A DNA stretch of 64,000 bases from Entomomonas sp945283395. GTDB taxonomy: Bacteria; Pseudomonadota; Gammaproteobacteria; Pseudomonadales; Pseudomonadaceae. Shown piece by piece: positions 39,825-48,820 of this stretch. Under the pieces are notes generated by a model, which worked only from the letters and a program-made list of their open reading frames with translations, ran no database searches and had not been told where the DNA came from. Positions within the stretch are counted from its first letter, which is position 1. Each line of letters opens with the position of its first letter. The stretch is from NCBI GenBank assembly GCA_946480835.1, contig CAMLLC010000005.1:62001-126000 (forward strand), given 5' to 3'. The position numbers and the translations under genes are program-made.

Positions 39825-40637
39825 TTAATCCTCAATTGGCATATGAGGTGTATTACCCCATTCAGACCAAGAACCAGCATAAGCTTTTACTCTTGGATAA
39901 CCCAATACTTTAGCTATTAAATAGGTGAAGCCAGACCTATGATGACTTTGGCAATAAGTTATAATTTCTTTATCTTTAGTAATACCTAGCTGCTTTAAAC
40001 ATTCCCTTATATCAGCTTTTATTCGCATGCCATTAGTAGCATCCATAGCTAAAGTCCATTCTAAATTGACGGCGCCAGGAATATGACCTGCGTTAGCAGC
40101 TAATACCTTTTCTCCTCTGAACTCAGCAGCCGAACGAGCATCCCAAATCACTAGATCATTACTCCCCAATCGCTCTAGCAAATAAGATAAAGTAGCTGTA
40201 GGCTGTGGATCAATAGTTAAATTTGCTGTTGTTAATTCAGTATCGGGCAGTTTATTTGAAAGTTTATAACCTTCTTGCATCCAAGCTCTTAATCCACCAT
40301 TTAAGTAGTGATATTTTTGATGACCTATCGAGTCTAATATCCAAATAAAACGCCCAGCCCAACCGCCGCCCTCATCATCATAAACTACATAAGTAGTATC
40401 AGGCTGATAACCTAAACTAGCAAATAACCTCTCTAAGGAAGTACGATCTGGTAAAAGTCCTGGTAAACCAGAGTGAGACTGAATTTGCTTAGGAACTATA
40501 TTAATAGCATTAGATATATGTAGCTGCTGATAACGTTCAGCACTGCCCAAATCTACTAAAGTTAGCATAGGCATGCTAAGTCTTTCAAGTAAATCTACAG
40601 GTTCTATTAGCAGCGGTAATGAAGCAAATTCGGGCAT
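39825..40637 (-). CDS. rhdA: two-domain rhodanese, RhdA-type thiosulfate sulfurtransferase
   Basis: A 270-residue tandem rhodanese. The N-terminal domain is inactive (no cysteine at the loop), and the C-terminal domain carries the active-site loop ITYCQSHHRSGFTY, very close to CQTHHRS of Azotobacter RhdA. Domain junction markers YVVYDDEGGGWAGRFIWIL and VIWDARSAAEFRGE are present. Thiosulfate to cyanide transfer is the classic assay; the physiological role in pseudomonads is sulfur supply and oxidative protection. Adjacent to psd as in Pseudomonas. Confidence 0.93.
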   Translation of the reverse strand: MPEFASLPLLIEPVDLLERLSMPMLTLVDLGSAERYQQLHISNAINIVPKQIQSHSGLPGLLPDRTSLERLFASLGYQPDTTYVVYDDEGGGWAGRFIWILDSIGHQKYHYLNGGLRAWMQEGYKLSNKLPDTELTTANLTIDPQPTATLSYLLERLGSNDLVIWDARSAAEFRGEKVLAANAGHIPGAVNLEWTLAMDATNGMRIKADIRECLKQLGITKDKEIITYCQSHHRSGFTYLIAKVLGYPRVKAYAGSWSEWGNTPHMPIED

Positions 40638-40890
40638 TAAATTAAACCTATTTTTAAATAACTAACAAAAGGATTGTTAAACATGTTCTATAAGTCCCAG
40701 CATGATAACACCAGTAGATCGTTTTGATAATACAAAATTTACTATTGACTTGTTTTATAGATTTTATTGCATAGTTAAGACTATATAAAAACATTAATGT
40801 TAGATAATACTAAGCAAAAACTAAGCATTTATTACTATAAAAAAGAAACAAGCTAAATAGCTAAAGAAAACCTAAATGGCCACTATTAAG

Positions 40891-41310
40891 CTAATTAGCG
40901 AACTCCAAAATGATATCTTTTAATTCTTTTTGGAATGGTTGTTCTTTATGCCAAGTAGAGAGATACCCTATGAGTGAGCCTGTTTGACTCACTCTACCTC
41001 TTAATTCAATAGATTTAAATTGTTTCGCCTTGTTTAAATCAAAGCTTAAGCTAAATGAAAATGTATTACCCGTACCTTTATAACGCTCAACTGCCAATAG
41101 TTCTCTAGGTCGATTTTGCTCATCTAAGGCCAACAAAGCTAATTCTAGATTCGCCTTATCAGGAATATTTATTACAATGCCTTCCAACCTTACTTCTTTC
41201 ACTACAGATAAATCAGTGTGATGTGGTTTATTATGCAAACAGGCTGTTAATAGTATTCCACATAATAACCATGCTATAACTTTTAGAGCACATAAATTAG
41301 GTCTTTTCAT
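40891..41310 (-). CDS. YbaY-family lipoprotein
   Basis: A 139-residue lipoprotein. The lipobox LLTAC places the acylated cysteine near residue 24 after a hydrophobic signal, and the mature part is a YbaY/pilotin-like beta domain (VRLEGIVINIPDKANLELAL, then GRVSQTGSLIGYLS). Function unknown. The frame extends to a TTG three codons earlier; ATG 41310 has GGAA just before it. It is transcribed with, or just after, the thioesterase gene 35 bases upstream. Confidence 0.8.
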   Translation of the reverse strand: MKRPNLCALKVIAWLLCGILLTACLHNKPHHTDLSVVKEVRLEGIVINIPDKANLELALLALDEQNRPRELLAVERYKGTGNTFSFSLSFDLNKAKQFKSIELRGRVSQTGSLIGYLSTWHKEQPFQKELKDIILEFAN

Positions 41311-41344
41311 AATTTCCAATATCAGTTATTCAATTGAATATTAA

Positions 41345-41797
41345 TTAATCACAATAAACTACATATTGTCCTGTAAAGATTACCGCTTCCTTACCCTCAT
41401 ACATTATGACAGACTTCAAAGCTAGTCTACCCTTATGATGACGTTTAAAAATCTTTTCAAATTTTAGCCATTCTGACTCGTCTGGAGCGCTACAAACAAC
41501 TTGACTATCACCTAAAACTGGATGAGGATAATTTATTTGCCCCTCATGTATCACAATATGACCATTATCTATACCTAATTCTTTTAATCTTAAATGCATC
41601 CATCCCCAACCAGCTAACACTGCGCCACAATATAAACTACCTCCAAAAACACTACTCATATGATTAATATTAGTTGCTAATGGTAATTTCAGCTTTAATT
41701 GATGATTTTGCCAATTTTCTACTGATATTTGCAATGCTTTAGTAATAGGTATCTCTTCATAAAGCAACTGTAACAAATAGTCACATACTTCTGTCAT
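41345..41797 (-). CDS. YiiD C-terminal-type thioesterase (hotdog fold)
   Basis: A 150-residue hotdog-fold protein of the putative thioesterase group that forms the C-terminal half of E. coli YiiD. Visible are LPLATNINHMSSVFGGSLYCGAVLAGW (core NHMSSVFGGSLY), the typical hotdog helix entry, and the C-terminal LKSVIMYEGKEAVIFTGQYVVY strands. No acyltransferase half is present. AAGGAA lies upstream of the ATG. Substrate unknown. Confidence 0.85.
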   Translation of the reverse strand: MTEVCDYLLQLLYEEIPITKALQISVENWQNHQLKLKLPLATNINHMSSVFGGSLYCGAVLAGWGWMHLRLKELGIDNGHIVIHEGQINYPHPVLGDSQVVCSAPDESEWLKFEKIFKRHHKGRLALKSVIMYEGKEAVIFTGQYVVYCD

Positions 41798-41854
41798 TCT
41801 ATGTTCCTTAACAACAAATACCCTATACAGGGTCTTAACTAAATAATTTCTTTA

Positions 41855-43282
41855 CTACAAAGGAAAATGGATACGAAAACAAGCACCTCCTAAGGCAGAA
41901 TCAACTATTTCCAAATATCCGTTATAACCTTCTAAAATATCTTGCACCACCGCTAATCCTATACCCTGCCCAGGATTTAAACTATCCCCACGAACACCAC
42001 GCTGAAGCACACTTTTTCGTTTGCCCATAGGAATTCCAGGACCATCATCTGCAATTTCTATCAATACTTCATGCTGAAATTCATGCCCTGTTAAAGATAT
42101 TTGACTCAGACAAAGACGATAGGCATTTTCTAATAAATTACCAAATAACTCTAGCAATGCGGCCTCTTCAGCATGTATTTCAATACTAGGAGATAATTCG
42201 ACCGTTATTATGACTTGTTTATCCGCATAAACTTTATTTAATGTCGATGCTAGTGAATCAATCAAAGGTCTTACCTTAATTTGCTTACCTATCAGAGCGC
42301 CTTTACGTTGGGTAGCTCTTTGCAACTGATAGCCTATTTGCTGTCCCATGCGCTCTATTTGAGTTTGCATAATAGCTAATTGCTGAGTAGCTTCAGTATC
42401 TTTTGTTTTTAACTCATCTAATGAATTTTGCAAAACGGTTAAAGGAGTCTTCAAACTATGAGCCAAATCCCCCAGGGTATCCTGATAGCGTTCTCTTTGC
42501 ATTCTTTCAGTAGTCAATAATCTATTTAAAGATTTAGTTAAGCGCCGTATTTCACTGGGTACATTTTCATCTAATTGTTCTCTTTTCCCTGCCTCAATAT
42601 CATCAAGTTGTCGTCCCAGTCGACGTAGGGGTTTCAGTCCCCAACTTAAACCCACTGCTAACAAACCTAGTAAGCAAGTTAATGCAATAATTAACCATAA
42701 TTCAAAACGCCTTAGAAAGCTGGTACGTAATATATCATATTCTGTTACTGGCTCCATCGTTATCACACTTAAATCAGGGCCACCTAAGTTTATTTCTTTA
42801 TCATAAACGTAATAATGGCGTCCTAACGAATCTGTTGATAATCTAAAATCACCTTTGGTAACTCTACTGTCTGTTAGATTAGCATCAAAATCCTCAACTT
42901 TCTTAGCATAGGTGATGTCTTTGTCTACTGGTGTATTAAAGTTGATATCATTTTCTGTGGCAGTATTATTAATTGTAGAGGTGAGTGCTGTAATTTTATT
43001 ATTATTTTTTTGCGTATAAATATAACTTAATCGTCCATTTCGCCCTACAGTATTCAGACTTAAATCCTGTAAAGTGTCGGGCAAAGTTAATTCACCATCT
43101 ACTACTTTAGCTGCAGTAATAAGTGCATTAGCTTCTTCTTCTAACCTGACATTAGAAAAACGTTGTACTGCTTGGTCAAAAGCTTCTCTTATCATAGGCA
43201 TTAGTCCTGCTAGGAATATAGCAAGAAAAATCGCACAACAAGCAATCAAACGTACCCGAAACGAGCGAATAATCAATGGCAT
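41855..43282 (-). CDS. phoQ: PhoQ-like sensor histidine kinase
   Basis: A 475-residue kinase: membrane segment 1 (about 12-32), periplasmic sensor (33-190), membrane segment 2 (about 193-215), HAMP (216-265), dimerisation/phosphoacceptor DLAHSLKTPLTVLQ (the histidine near residue 275) and ATPase with LFGNLLENAYRLC, EIADDGPGIP and GQGIGLAVVQDILEGY. PhoQ senses low Mg2+ and cationic peptides and acts with PhoP. Its start overlaps phoP by 10 bases. The periplasmic part lacks the dense acidic cluster of E. coli PhoQ, though EDFDAN and DITYAKKVED are present, so ligand response may differ. Confidence 0.9.
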   Translation of the reverse strand: MPLIIRSFRVRLIACCAIFLAIFLAGLMPMIREAFDQAVQRFSNVRLEEEANALITAAKVVDGELTLPDTLQDLSLNTVGRNGRLSYIYTQKNNNKITALTSTINNTATENDINFNTPVDKDITYAKKVEDFDANLTDSRVTKGDFRLSTDSLGRHYYVYDKEINLGGPDLSVITMEPVTEYDILRTSFLRRFELWLIIALTCLLGLLAVGLSWGLKPLRRLGRQLDDIEAGKREQLDENVPSEIRRLTKSLNRLLTTERMQRERYQDTLGDLAHSLKTPLTVLQNSLDELKTKDTEATQQLAIMQTQIERMGQQIGYQLQRATQRKGALIGKQIKVRPLIDSLASTLNKVYADKQVIITVELSPSIEIHAEEAALLELFGNLLENAYRLCLSQISLTGHEFQHEVLIEIADDGPGIPMGKRKSVLQRGVRGDSLNPGQGIGLAVVQDILEGYNGYLEIVDSALGGACFRIHFPL

Positions 43283-43953
43283 GGCTCCTTAAATAAATAA
43301 CCTTGCCCCCGTACTGTTTCAATAGGCTGAATACCACATTGAGTTTCTAATTTACGGCGTAATCGCCCTACTAAAACCTCTATAACATTACTATCCCGTT
43401 CTTCTTCATCTTTATAAAGTTGCTCCATCAACCTTTCTTTTTCTACTACCTGTTGATGATGGCGCATTAAATATTCAAGCAATCTATATTCATAAGCTGT
43501 CAGCTGTAATGGATTATCGCCACAAAAAGCTCTTTTTCTATTTAAGTCAAGACGCAGATTACCCGCTGTTAATATAGGTTGCACTATGCCTGATGCTCTT
43601 CTATTTAAAACATTTAGTCGTGCTTCTAACTCTTCAAATTGAAAAGGTTTAACTACGTAATCATCTGCCCCCGTACTTAGCCCCTCAACTTTATCTTGCC
43701 AACTGCCACGCGCAGTTAAGATTAAAATAGGAAACGTATAATCATTAGCGCGTAGTTGCCGAATTAATTCCAATCCATCAGTCCCACCAGGTAAACCAAT
43801 ATCTATAATGGCTATATCATAATTATTTGCTATAGCTTGTTGTAATGCTTCTTTAGCAGTAGCTACCGCAGAAACAATATGCCCTATATCAGACAACCTT
43901 ACATTTAAATGATGTCTTAATAATTGCTCATCTTCTACAATTAGTATTTTCAT
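43273..43953 (-). CDS. phoP: PhoP-like response regulator
   Basis: A 226-residue OmpR/PhoB-family regulator. The receiver has the acidic pair VEDEQLLRHHL, phospho-acceptor DIAIIDIGLPGGTDGLE and conserved lysine VVKPFQFEEL; the winged-helix domain ends with RGQGYLFKEP. Paired with phoQ by a 10-base overlap. In pseudomonads and enterics this pair controls lipid A modification and magnesium transport; the eptA-like genes at 50-54 kb are possible targets (inference). Confidence 0.93.
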   Translation of the reverse strand: MKILIVEDEQLLRHHLNVRLSDIGHIVSAVATAKEALQQAIANNYDIAIIDIGLPGGTDGLELIRQLRANDYTFPILILTARGSWQDKVEGLSTGADDYVVKPFQFEELEARLNVLNRRASGIVQPILTAGNLRLDLNRKRAFCGDNPLQLTAYEYRLLEYLMRHHQQVVEKERLMEQLYKDEEERDSNVIEVLVGRLRRKLETQCGIQPIETVRGQGYLFKEPCH

Positions 43954-43995
43954 CAGACTTTTCCTATTCCTTAGATCATGCTTAATGCAATTATA

Positions 43996-44664
43996 TTAAC
44001 GAATAAAGCCATGCTCTATCAAAAAAGATTCCGTTAAATGACAGGCTGGTTGTTCACCTAGCGATTGTGATTTTGAAGCCATTAATAATCGTTCTATATA
44101 GCGAGCTAACAAATCAACCTCTATATTAATTAATTGTCCCACTTTATATCCACTAAATATAGTTTCTGTTAAAGTCTGGGGGATAATATTTAAATCGAAA
44201 TTAAGGTTATCTACCGCATTCACTGTTAAACTAGTACCATCAATCGTAATCGAGCCTTTAATAGCAATATATTTAGCTAACTCTACTGGTACTTTAATTT
44301 TAAAAAATAAGGAACGCGCTGCTTGTTTAATCTCAACAATTTTACCAACACCATCGACGTGGCCGCTCACTAAATGTCCACCTAAACGAGTAGTTGGCGT
44401 AAGAGCTTTTTCTAAATTAATTTTTTGTCCTATCTGAAGATTATTAAAAGTTGTACACTTGAGTGTCTCACCACTCACATCAGCCCAAAAAGTTTGCTTC
44501 TCTAATTCGATTACTGTAAGACATACCCCATTAACTGCAATACTATCACCTAACTTTACATCAGTTAAGTCTAATTTGCCTGTTGCAACCTGTAAATGCA
44601 GATCACCCTGCTTAGATTCAAGTTGCTTTATGGTTCCAATTGCTTGGATAATTCCAGTAAACAT
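43996..44664 (-). CDS. ribE: riboflavin synthase alpha subunit
   Basis: A 222-residue riboflavin synthase, which joins two lumazine molecules into riboflavin. It has the two-barrel repeat: MFTGIIQAIGTI and DSIAVNGVCLTVIE in the first half, GHLVSGHVDGVGKI linking, and KGSITIDGTSLTVNAVD in the second. The frame runs back to 44715, but the universal start MFTGII is at 44664. No ribD, ribB or ribH lies next to it here, so it is a separate unit. No FMN riboswitch seen upstream. Confidence 0.95.
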   Translation of the reverse strand: MFTGIIQAIGTIKQLESKQGDLHLQVATGKLDLTDVKLGDSIAVNGVCLTVIELEKQTFWADVSGETLKCTTFNNLQIGQKINLEKALTPTTRLGGHLVSGHVDGVGKIVEIKQAARSLFFKIKVPVELAKYIAIKGSITIDGTSLTVNAVDNLNFDLNIIPQTLTETIFSGYKVGQLINIEVDLLARYIERLLMASKSQSLGEQPACHLTESFLIEHGFIR

Positions 44665-44744
44665 ATAATATATCGACCTATATTGTTTTATTGAGCTATA
44701 TGACAAATAACTCATTATGTTAATCTATTTAGCTTTTTTCTACA

Positions 44745-44786
44745 AAACAAAAAGGCTAACCTAACTATAGATTAGCCTTTTTGTTT
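44745..44786 (-). terminator. intrinsic terminator after the DUF1090 gene
   Basis: A 15-base stem AAACAAAAAGGCTAA (44745-44759) / TTAGCCTTTTTGTTT (44772-44786) with a 12-base loop. On the minus strand it lies 10 bases after the DUF1090 stop, with the stem's T-rich arm acting as the U-tract. Strong candidate. Confidence 0.88.
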
Positions 44787-44796
44787 GCTCATCAAC

Positions 44797-45192
44797 TTAC
44801 TTTGAATAAATGGCAAATTCCTGTTGAGCCTTTTCTAGCTCTTGCTTAGCTTCAACCAATTTTTTCTGCTGCTTAGCTATCTTGTTAGGTTTACCTTTAG
44901 CTTGTGCTTGTTTAAGAGCAGCCTCACGTTCTGCTACCTTTTGTTGTTTGTCTGCAATTTTTCTCTTAAGTTCAGTAACTATCTTTTGTTCTGAGCAATT
45001 TTCTTTAACTTCTGCTAAGGCTTTCTCTAATCCTGTTACCTTTTGGGCATTACCATGCGCCTGAGCATAATCAATTTGTTTTTGAATTTCACTAGCTTTA
45101 ATATCACAGCCTTTCTTAAAATCATCTGCATATACAAATGAAATTAGGCACGATAAAACTATTAAAATAAGCTTAACATTTTGTTTATACAT
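44797..45192 (-). CDS. DUF1090 exported coiled-coil protein (YqjC-like)
   Basis: A 131-residue exported protein. A signal peptide (MYKQNVKLILIVLSCLISFVYA) is followed by the DUF1090 pattern: a first cysteine in KKGCDIKASEIQKQI, a second in ENCSEQ, then a long lysine/glutamine/alanine-rich coiled coil. E. coli YqjC is of this family; role not established. ATG 45192 has AAGGTG upstream and is preferred to the longer frame (to 45246), whose extra residues do not form a signal peptide. Upstream lies a PepSY gene. Confidence 0.87.
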   Translation of the reverse strand: MYKQNVKLILIVLSCLISFVYADDFKKGCDIKASEIQKQIDYAQAHGNAQKVTGLEKALAEVKENCSEQKIVTELKRKIADKQQKVAEREAALKQAQAKGKPNKIAKQQKKLVEAKQELEKAQQEFAIYSK

Positions 45193-45260
45193 TTTTATAA
45201 CACCTTTTCTAACAGTAAATTTATTTATTTTCAGATAGATAGCCAAAAAATAAACAGTAA

Positions 45261-45575
45261 CTAATCGATCATATTGCTTATTATTTCTCCAGTTTGTGCG
45301 TCAAAATCAACATTCCACCGAATTTTTTTATTATCTAATAAACTCACTCTATAAATATAACGACCATATACTTGCTTTAATCCACTACCCTTTCGCATTT
45401 GACTACCTAAATGCTTGTCTAAAGCAATTTGAATTAACTCATCAGTATCCTTAAAAACCACCTGATTAGACATTAAATCGCTCGATTCAATATTCTTTAG
45501 GCAGAGTGAGTGAGCTACATTGGCAATAAAAGATAAACTTATCACCAAGATTAACCTAACAACTAATTGTATCAC
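45261..45575 (-). CDS. PepSY-domain exported protein
   Basis: About 104 residues with a signal peptide (ending near NVAHS) and one PepSY domain (YIYRVSLLDNKKIRWNVDFDAQTGEII). PepSY domains often bind or inhibit proteases or sit beside two-component systems. The start is uncertain: the frame has TTG at 45581 and GTG at 45575; I choose GTG because AAAG lies eight bases upstream. It is 68 bases ahead of the DUF1090 gene on the same strand. Confidence 0.75.
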   Translation of the reverse strand: MIQLVVRLILVISLSFIANVAHSLCLKNIESSDLMSNQVVFKDTDELIQIALDKHLGSQMRKGSGLKQVYGRYIYRVSLLDNKKIRWNVDFDAQTGEIISNMID

Positions 45576-46132
45576 TGACAAAACTTTATATTCTCATGGT
45601 TGTATAACTTTAATAATAGCTATAAGTTATCCATCATATTGCTTCATAACAGCAACCCAATTACCCTTATAATGCAATTTTCCCATTACATGGTAGAGCT
45701 AATGAAAGGATATAGCTTACTCTTAATCACTAATATTAGCTGAGCTACTAACACTCGACCAGCATAAAACGGTGACATTATTTTTCAACTCTTTATTACT
45801 TTGCAAAGCTTTGCTATCAAAAAAGTAATTCAATTACCTATAAGCCATACATTTTATTATATTCGAAAGGCTATCCTATGCATTTATGAAGCTATCCAAA
45901 CCTGTTACTTTAGCCATCATAAAAACAGGATTAACAGCGTTAGAAACTGTTCAGACTATTTAATTAATATGGATTAACCACTATTAAAAAACTCTAGCTG
46001 AAATAAAACTAAACTGAGATTAAAGTATCTGCTTTTTATGGTTAATATTCAACATTAATGTTAGGTAGAAAATATCGTATATAACAATTTACATGAGCTA
46101 GAATTAAGATATTATAGCCCATGTAACATAAT
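45576..46132. other. 557-base gap
   Basis: Between the PepSY gene and the first SlyB-like gene. Composition is mixed and a few short plus-strand frames occur (an AAAGGATATAGC segment near 45703), none convincing. I see no RNA gene, repeat or IS end. Possibly a degraded gene, but nothing can be named. Confidence 0.4.
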
Positions 46133-46612
46133 TTACTGATCTAACTCTACCCTTGTCGTGTTACCTTCTTGAAGAATACGTACTCTATCACCCACACGAA
46201 ATATTTGATTTTGTTGAACTTGTTGGACAATAGAAATTTCTTGACCTGAATCTTTTTGAATCGTTATTTCAACACCTTTAGCTTTAGTTAAGCCTTCTTG
46301 CGTTGCTTCTCCCAATAACCCACCAGCAACAGCACCTATTACCGCAGAGACTAGGTGCCCATGCCCACCTCCAGCTAAACTACCTGCAGCACCTCCTAAT
46401 ACAGCACCTGTACCAGAGCCAACCCAATTTTCTTCACCGCTAATTTTGACTAATTTTAAACTTCTAATAACCCCTTTATCTATAGTAGCTACTTGTCGCA
46501 CTTGATCTCTAGAATAAGTATCGGCATCCAAATCACTAGCGCAGCCAACCAATCCTATGCTACTAACTACATTTACCATTAATAAAACAAACAAGGACTT
46601 TTTAAATAACAT
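46133..46612 (-). CDS. SlyB/Pcp-like glycine-zipper outer-membrane lipoprotein
   Basis: A 159-residue lipoprotein. Lipobox GLVGC puts the acylated cysteine near residue 24. The middle (about 62-105) is a glycine-zipper 2TM domain (VGSGTGAVLGGAAGSLAGG then AVAGGLLGEATQEG), followed by a C-terminal IFRVGDRVRILQEG segment, the SlyB pattern. In enterics SlyB is PhoPQ-regulated and stabilises outer-membrane protein complexes. ATG 46612 is chosen for the GAGG six bases upstream; a GTG precedes it. A paralogue follows at 46901-47359. Confidence 0.88.
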   Translation of the reverse strand: MLFKKSLFVLLMVNVVSSIGLVGCASDLDADTYSRDQVRQVATIDKGVIRSLKLVKISGEENWVGSGTGAVLGGAAGSLAGGGHGHLVSAVIGAVAGGLLGEATQEGLTKAKGVEITIQKDSGQEISIVQQVQQNQIFRVGDRVRILQEGNTTRVELDQ

Positions 46613-46900
46613 CACTAACCTCTTAACTAAATTGAAAATAAACTGATCTTAAATATTAATTATTTCTTTTGCATCTTCACTAACAAGCGGGCTTAACACG
46701 TATCTATAACTACTTTTAAATCAATCTATTTATAACTAGCACGAACCTAATTGATTGATTTATCTATAAATCAATTTATTTCACAAAAGTCCCTGTGATA
46801 AGCAACAACTTGAAAAATTATCCTAAGATAGCCAATAGTTATTAAATCACTTATTTATATCTTATCAATTATCAAAAAGTTTTAATAACCAACTTCCAAT

Positions 46901-47359
46901 CTATTGATGATCTACCTTAATGGCTCCATTAGAATTAGAGATAACCCTTACCCTGTCTCCTTCTCGAAACATTTGGCCTTGTTCAGGTACAACTACCACC
47001 ATAAAAGTTGATCCATCATCTTTTTGTACTGCCATTTTCAACCCTTCCCCACGCGTTAGCTGTCTCTCTACGCCACTACCTGTTAAACTTCCAGCCACAG
47101 ACCCAACAATTGAGGTAGCTATTCGCCCCCAACCATTACCTATTGCACTACCTAATAAACCACCAGCAATAGAACCACTTGTTGACCCTATCCAAGAAGA
47201 ATTACCATCTACCTTAACTACTTCAGCAGTCTTTACAGTTCCTACCATAGTGGTTTGAATGGTATCGGCCTGATAACTTTGTCTTTCATTGTTAGATGAA
47301 CAAGAGGCTAGTAGTGGACAAGTTATTATTAAAAATATACCAAGCTTCCTTAGAATCAT
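46901..47359 (-). CDS. second SlyB-like glycine-zipper lipoprotein
   Basis: A 152-residue paralogue of the previous gene. Lipobox LLASC (cysteine near residue 20), glycine-zipper segment SIAGGLLGSAIGNGWGRIA and IVGSVAGSLTGSGVERQL, and the shared C-terminal MFREGDRVRVISN. The mature chains share the Ala-Asp-Thr...Val spacing and the TAEVVKVDGNSSWIGS / SLKLVKISGEENWVGS element, so this is a likely old tandem duplication. 285 bases separate the two, so they need not be cotranscribed. Confidence 0.88.
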   Translation of the reverse strand: MILRKLGIFLIITCPLLASCSSNNERQSYQADTIQTTMVGTVKTAEVVKVDGNSSWIGSTSGSIAGGLLGSAIGNGWGRIATSIVGSVAGSLTGSGVERQLTRGEGLKMAVQKDDGSTFMVVVVPEQGQMFREGDRVRVISNSNGAIKVDHQ

Positions 47360-47657
47360 AATCTACCCCCTTAAAGAACAGATGATAGTATATTAGACAG
47401 CAGATTATTATATAACACCACCATTTATCTAAAATGTATCCAATATTGTTAATATTTGTATCGTATCTCTGATAGCTTAAACAAAAATATATTGCAAATT
47501 ATGACTTAACTATAATTTTTCATTATTTTCCTTAGTCATTAATCATCATATCTAACAGATTCAATAAGAAATATAATAATATGAAATAGTTATAAAAATT
47601 ATCCAGTATATTAACCAACAGTTCTAGCCTTAAAAAATGGGATTCAATCAATTAACT

Positions 47658-48569
47658 CTATGGAGTAAATTGATATCTACCATTTACTACTGAAATAGGT
47701 GATATTTGACGAGTTCGTTCAAAAGCATCATAACCAACCTTTAAATTTGTCCAAAAGCTATACCACTTATGATTTTTCATTTTACGCATATTATTATCAG
47801 TTAAAGCAAATGGATAAACCTGTACTTGAATGCTTGATTGGCCAGCAGCAAAAGCACCATACATAAGGGTATAAATTTCTGCTATGCGACTATTAGTCAT
47901 TGCATAACACCCAATTGAGACACATTCACCGTGTACCATTAAGGCATTTCCTGTTCGGTTATAGTATCTATCATAAGCATTGGGATATCCCAAATCAAAA
48001 GATAGAAAATAACTGCTATTAGGATTTAATTGTTTCGGATAGACAATATAAAATCCTTCCGGTGCTTGTCTATCGCCATTTTTGGTTTTTGGTCCTAATT
48101 GACCAGAAAAACGACAAATATCATAAGTTTTAAAAAGTACATACCTATCATTTTTCTTAACCCATACTTCTAATATTGAAGGCACTTTAAAAATACGTAT
48201 TACTATTGAGCTACCAAAGTTAAACCCCCTAGCTTCTAATTGCTTTGTTAAATGGGGAGTATATAAACTAATTACATTATTAGCTTTAATGCTAGTGGGA
48301 ATATTTGTATTGATGGCCAGTTTAGTAGGTTTAGATAAATCCTTGGCGATTAAATAATCTTTAACAACACTTGAAAGGTCATCCAAATAAGGAAATAACT
48401 GTTTAATACCTACATCATCAATTATTATATTTTCAGCTAATGGTTGTGAACTAGGAGATTCTAACCAATTAACTTTCAACTTTGCGCATAACACTACAAG
48501 GATAATAGCTAAACAACCAATTAAGGCTAAACAAAATAAACTAATTTTAATAAAGTGGTTTTTAAACAT
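47658..48569 (-). CDS. L,D-transpeptidase (YkuD fold, YafK-like)
   Basis: A 303-residue envelope enzyme with an N-terminal membrane anchor (about residues 9-30), an intermediate domain, and a C-terminal YkuD domain with RQAPEGFYIVYPKQ and the catalytic motif MVHGECVSIGCYAM (His and Cys). This pattern (YafK/DpaA-like) includes enzymes that release Braun lipoprotein from peptidoglycan rather than form cross-links, so hydrolysis is as possible as transpeptidation. It stands alone, divergent from pckA across 251 bases. Confidence 0.85.
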   Translation of the reverse strand: MFKNHFIKISLFCLALIGCLAIILVVLCAKLKVNWLESPSSQPLAENIIIDDVGIKQLFPYLDDLSSVVKDYLIAKDLSKPTKLAINTNIPTSIKANNVISLYTPHLTKQLEARGFNFGSSIVIRIFKVPSILEVWVKKNDRYVLFKTYDICRFSGQLGPKTKNGDRQAPEGFYIVYPKQLNPNSSYFLSFDLGYPNAYDRYYNRTGNALMVHGECVSIGCYAMTNSRIAEIYTLMYGAFAAGQSSIQVQVYPFALTDNNMRKMKNHKWYSFWTNLKVGYDAFERTRQISPISVVNGRYQFTP

Positions 48570-48820
48570 GGTTCAAATAATCTAAAAAAATATGATTAAT
48601 CAACATAATAAAAGCAAACAGGTTATTTTACCTAGTAAAAATAATATTTTTAAATAAAATATTATATATTAAGTGATTCTTAAGTATTTTTATGGGAAAC
48701 TTGAGCTAGCACTTTTTATCAAAATGATTTTACATCAGTTGTGAATCTGGCATAATTATAAGATTTATTTTTAACAATAATTTTTATTAAATAACCAGTT
48801 CAAACCAACGGAAATCTTAA

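Noticed and set aside
44664..44715. Longer start for riboflavin synthase (to 44715)
   Set aside because: The family begins at MFTGII, encoded at 44664.
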